The notes under the pieces are model-generated. The model saw only the letters and a list, made by a program, of their open reading frames with translations, ran no database searches and had not been told where the DNA came from. This document shows positions 62,225 through 64,000 of a DNA stretch of 64,000 nucleotides, piece after piece. The position numbers and the translations under genes were made by a program. Position 1 is the first letter of the stretch, and the number at the start of each line of letters is the position of its first letter. The DNA is from Nothophaeocryptopus gaeumannii (lineage: Eukaryota > Ascomycota > Dothideomycetes > Mycosphaerellales > Mycosphaerellaceae): positions 496,001-560,000 of the forward strand of contig JASISA010000025.1 in assembly GCA_031771865.1 (NCBI GenBank), written 5' to 3'.

Positions 62225-62723
62225 GTCAGACCCAGCGAGCGCGAAAACCAAGACCGAGCGAGAGGAATGGACCCCTCCAATACTGCAGTCCAGAGACCCA
62301 GAAGCAATCGGCCAATACCTTGAGAAGTGCTTCGAGGCCAGTGTCACCGTCCTCAACGAACGCGACTACGATCATGTCAGCCCCAAGGGCCAATTCGTTC
62401 GCTCCACCGTCTCCCAAAGGTTTCGCGCGCAGTTCGACAATATACCGGGTTCGCTTGACTGGGACGGTCTGGTGGAGACAGTATGGAGGGCGTGGTGGCA
62501 GGAAGATCCCAAAGTCCACTTCGGCATCGCACACTCACGTTGCGACGTCGACGTTGAAAGTGGCAAGGCTGTGTTATACGCTGAGATCACGGTCACTGGT
62601 AGCACCGACGTGGTATTGGGAGGGATCAGTGAGGCACAATACAGCAAGAGAAAGGACGGTAGATGGATGATAGAACACTACATGGGTATCAGAGGCATAA
62701 CGCAGAACGGAGGATTCGTCTAA
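62223..62723 (+). CDS. NTF2/SnoaL-like protein
   Basis: Single exon, 166 residues. Short polar leader, then helix AIGQYLEKCFEASVTVLNER, DYDHVSPKGQFVRSTVSQRF and beta strands (VLYAEITVTGSTDVVLGGISEAQ; KRKDGRWMIEHYMGIRG), typical for a SnoaL-like cone. It is only 12 bp from the 3' end of the convergent flavocytochrome gene. It is a second NTF2-like protein in this window, not obviously related in sequence to the one at 9796. Substrate unknown. Confidence 0.75.
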   Translation: MSDPASAKTKTEREEWTPPILQSRDPEAIGQYLEKCFEASVTVLNERDYDHVSPKGQFVRSTVSQRFRAQFDNIPGSLDWDGLVETVWRAWWQEDPKVHFGIAHSRCDVDVESGKAVLYAEITVTGSTDVVLGGISEAQYSKRKDGRWMIEHYMGIRGITQNGGFV

Positions 62724-62735
62724 GATGCTGCAACA

Positions 62736-64000
62736 TCACAATCTCGCCTTCGGCCTCCACTTCACATACGGATGATCAGGCGTGGAAGGCACCAGATGAT
62801 CTACATCGGACGTGTTGACCAGCCCTGGATGGGCTTGCGATAGGTTGCGAATGCCCAGAAGCTTCATGGCGCTTTCCATCTCGTCCTGAATGATGTCGAC
62901 CAGATGCTCGGCTCCCTCTGAGCCATAGGACAGAGCAAAGGTGAACGGCCTGCCCATGCCAACTGCCTTTGCTCCTAAACACAGCGCTTTGAGCACGTCG
63001 CCACCTCGCCGAAATCCGCCATCGATGAACACTTCCATTTGGTCGAAGATCTCCGGGCACTGCTTGTGCAACTCCAGCAAGAGTAGTATTGACGGCGGGC
63101 TGTAATCGAGGTTGCGGCCGCCGTGGTTGCTGACGAAGATGGCATCCGCTTTGTATTTCATGGCCAGCTTGGCATCTTCAGCAGTCATGATGCCCTTCAA
63201 GACGATAGGAAGATCAGTGTGTCTGCGAATCCATGCAATGTCCTCCCACACCAGTGCCTGGTCGATGAAAGCCCCGGCGATCTTTGTCAAGCCAACAGGC
63301 TTCTGGGTCTTGCCATTTGCGGCGGGCGTTTTAGCGATCTCATCAACCCGCAGACGCTCATCCGACTCTCGTTTCCCTCTCCCAGCCGCATCGACAGTCA
63401 CGAAGATCGCCCTGATACCCAGACCCTTCGCACTCCCAATCAGTTCTTCCGACTTCTTCCTATCCTTGTTCACGTACAACTGAAATAAGAACGGATGATC
63501 AGGAGCTTGCTCGACGATATCTTTCGTTGGATAGCTCGAATTAGTCGATATGACTTCCAAAATGCCACTTGCTTTAGCTCCTCGAGCTAAAGCTTTTTCG
63601 CCTTCTGGATTGATCATCTTGAGCAACCCAGTGGGACATATAAACAATGGAACCTTCACTGGCATTCCCAGCATCGTGCTCGAAGTATCAACCTCCGCTA
63701 CATCTCGCATGACCCGCGGCCGAAACCAAATTCTCTTCAACATCTCCCGATTCATGTCTCGTGTCCAGCAATCTGTGGCCGCAGTGGAATAGAAGGCATG
63801 TGTCTTGGCCGAGGATGTCTTAGCCGAAGCCAGTTCAAAGTCATCCGCATTAAGGATGGTGTACAACGGCGGCTTCTCATTCTCTGGTGCGGCCTGGGTA
63901 GGATTTGAGGGTACTGGTTCTTGGCTCCATTCTGATGTTATGGTTGATCGATCTAGATTGCCCTTGAAGCATTCTACAGGTAAGCTGTTCTTGACGATTG
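62736..64000 (-). CDS. CYB2: flavocytochrome b2-type FMN-dependent L-lactate/2-hydroxyacid dehydrogenase (5' end outside window)
   Basis: The frame is open from the window edge to the stop at 62736, ~421 residues. It begins with the linker that follows the cytochrome b5 domain in this family (IVKNSLPVECFKGNLDRST), so the heme domain should lie beyond 64000. The FMN barrel starts with PPLYTILNADDFE and has TAATDCWTRDMNREM, FRPRVMRDV, PLFICPTGLLKM, FLFQLYVNKDRKK, and the catalytic FVSNHGGRNLDYS (His base and Arg). The FMN-phosphate loop is in EVFIDGGFRRGGDVLKALC with AVGMGRPF. Yeast Cyb2 is mitochondrial (intermembrane space); other fungal members act on mandelate or lactate. Substrate specificity cannot be fixed here. 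Confidence 0.9.
   Translation of the reverse strand, partial: IVKNSLPVECFKGNLDRSTITSEWSQEPVPSNPTQAAPENEKPPLYTILNADDFELASAKTSSAKTHAFYSTAATDCWTRDMNREMLKRIWFRPRVMRDVAEVDTSSTMLGMPVKVPLFICPTGLLKMINPEGEKALARGAKASGILEVISTNSSYPTKDIVEQAPDHPFLFQLYVNKDRKKSEELIGSAKGLGIRAIFVTVDAAGRGKRESDERLRVDEIAKTPAANGKTQKPVGLTKIAGAFIDQALVWEDIAWIRRHTDLPIVLKGIMTAEDAKLAMKYKADAIFVSNHGGRNLDYSPPSILLLLELHKQCPEIFDQMEVFIDGGFRRGGDVLKALCLGAKAVGMGRPFTFALSYGSEGAEHLVDIIQDEMESAMKLLGIRNLSQAHPGLVNTSDVDHLVPSTPDHPYVKWRPKARL

Noticed and set aside
1..64000. CRISPR arrays, rRNA or tRNA genes
   Set aside because: No regular spacer-repeat pattern, no rRNA core sequence and no convincing tRNA A/B-box pair were noticed. The tRNA check was by eye only; a covariance-model scan would settle it.

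Overview
The window is nuclear DNA from a filamentous ascomycete. A plant-associated or saprotrophic Dothideomycete is my best guess, from overall protein character and gene style rather than any marker. The genes are intron-poor and most introns are 49-64 bp with GT..AG ends. Typical fungal families are present: an MFS drug:H+ antiporter, a family-2 glycosyltransferase of the fungal hyphal-growth type, a flavohemoglobin, flavocytochrome b2, an FHA/forkhead Fhl1 and LepA-like GUF1. About 26 protein-coding genes can be supported. Exon boundaries below were read by hand from splice signals and reading-frame continuity.

Left arm, 1-19.2 kb: the 3' end of a SWR1-type remodeller; a secreted Gly/Ser-rich protein; an MFS transporter; three poorly known proteins (two with membrane segments); an NTF2/SnoaL-like protein; a divergent pair of a class III CoA-transferase and an AtuA/DUF1446 protein; a small four-exon membrane protein; and mitochondrial GUF1, which shares a 179-bp divergent promoter with the spindle-checkpoint gene MAD2.

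Middle, 19.2-32.8 kb: a gene-poor, repeat-bearing compartment. It holds a decayed Ty3/gypsy retrotransposon with a C-terminal chromodomain (23.0-28.8 kb). This has a recognisable 5' LTR, frame breaks in gag and pol, and no recognisable 3' LTR. An intact ORF in antisense at its 3' end encodes a protein with an exact Zn2Cys6-type cysteine pattern and a coiled coil. The element is flanked by two diverged copies of an unrelated repeat, short tandem repeats, an unresolved minus-strand multi-exon gene, and what looks like a broken six-cysteine small secreted protein gene.

Right arm, 32.8-64 kb: a family-2 glycosyltransferase, an OTU deubiquitinase, a very long FHL1-like FHA/forkhead factor, a 2OG-Fe(II) oxygenase, a membrane-anchored histidine phosphatase, a thioesterase-like protein, a Kelch-BTB protein, the APC/C activator CDC20, a repeat-rich secreted cell-wall-like protein, exosome subunit RRP41/SKI6, a flavohemoglobin, a small membrane protein, an NTF2-like protein, and a flavocytochrome b2 cut by the window end.

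Functional links: MAD2 and its direct target CDC20 lie 32 kb apart. The CoA-transferase/AtuA pair suggests a small catabolic unit. Flavohemoglobin and flavocytochrome b2 are both flavin redox enzymes but are not obviously an operon-like unit. Three genes (15.4, 46.8 and 61.8 kb) have one exon junction that fits only with a non-consensus acceptor or a one-base frame change. This is flagged because it may reflect consensus errors rather than biology.
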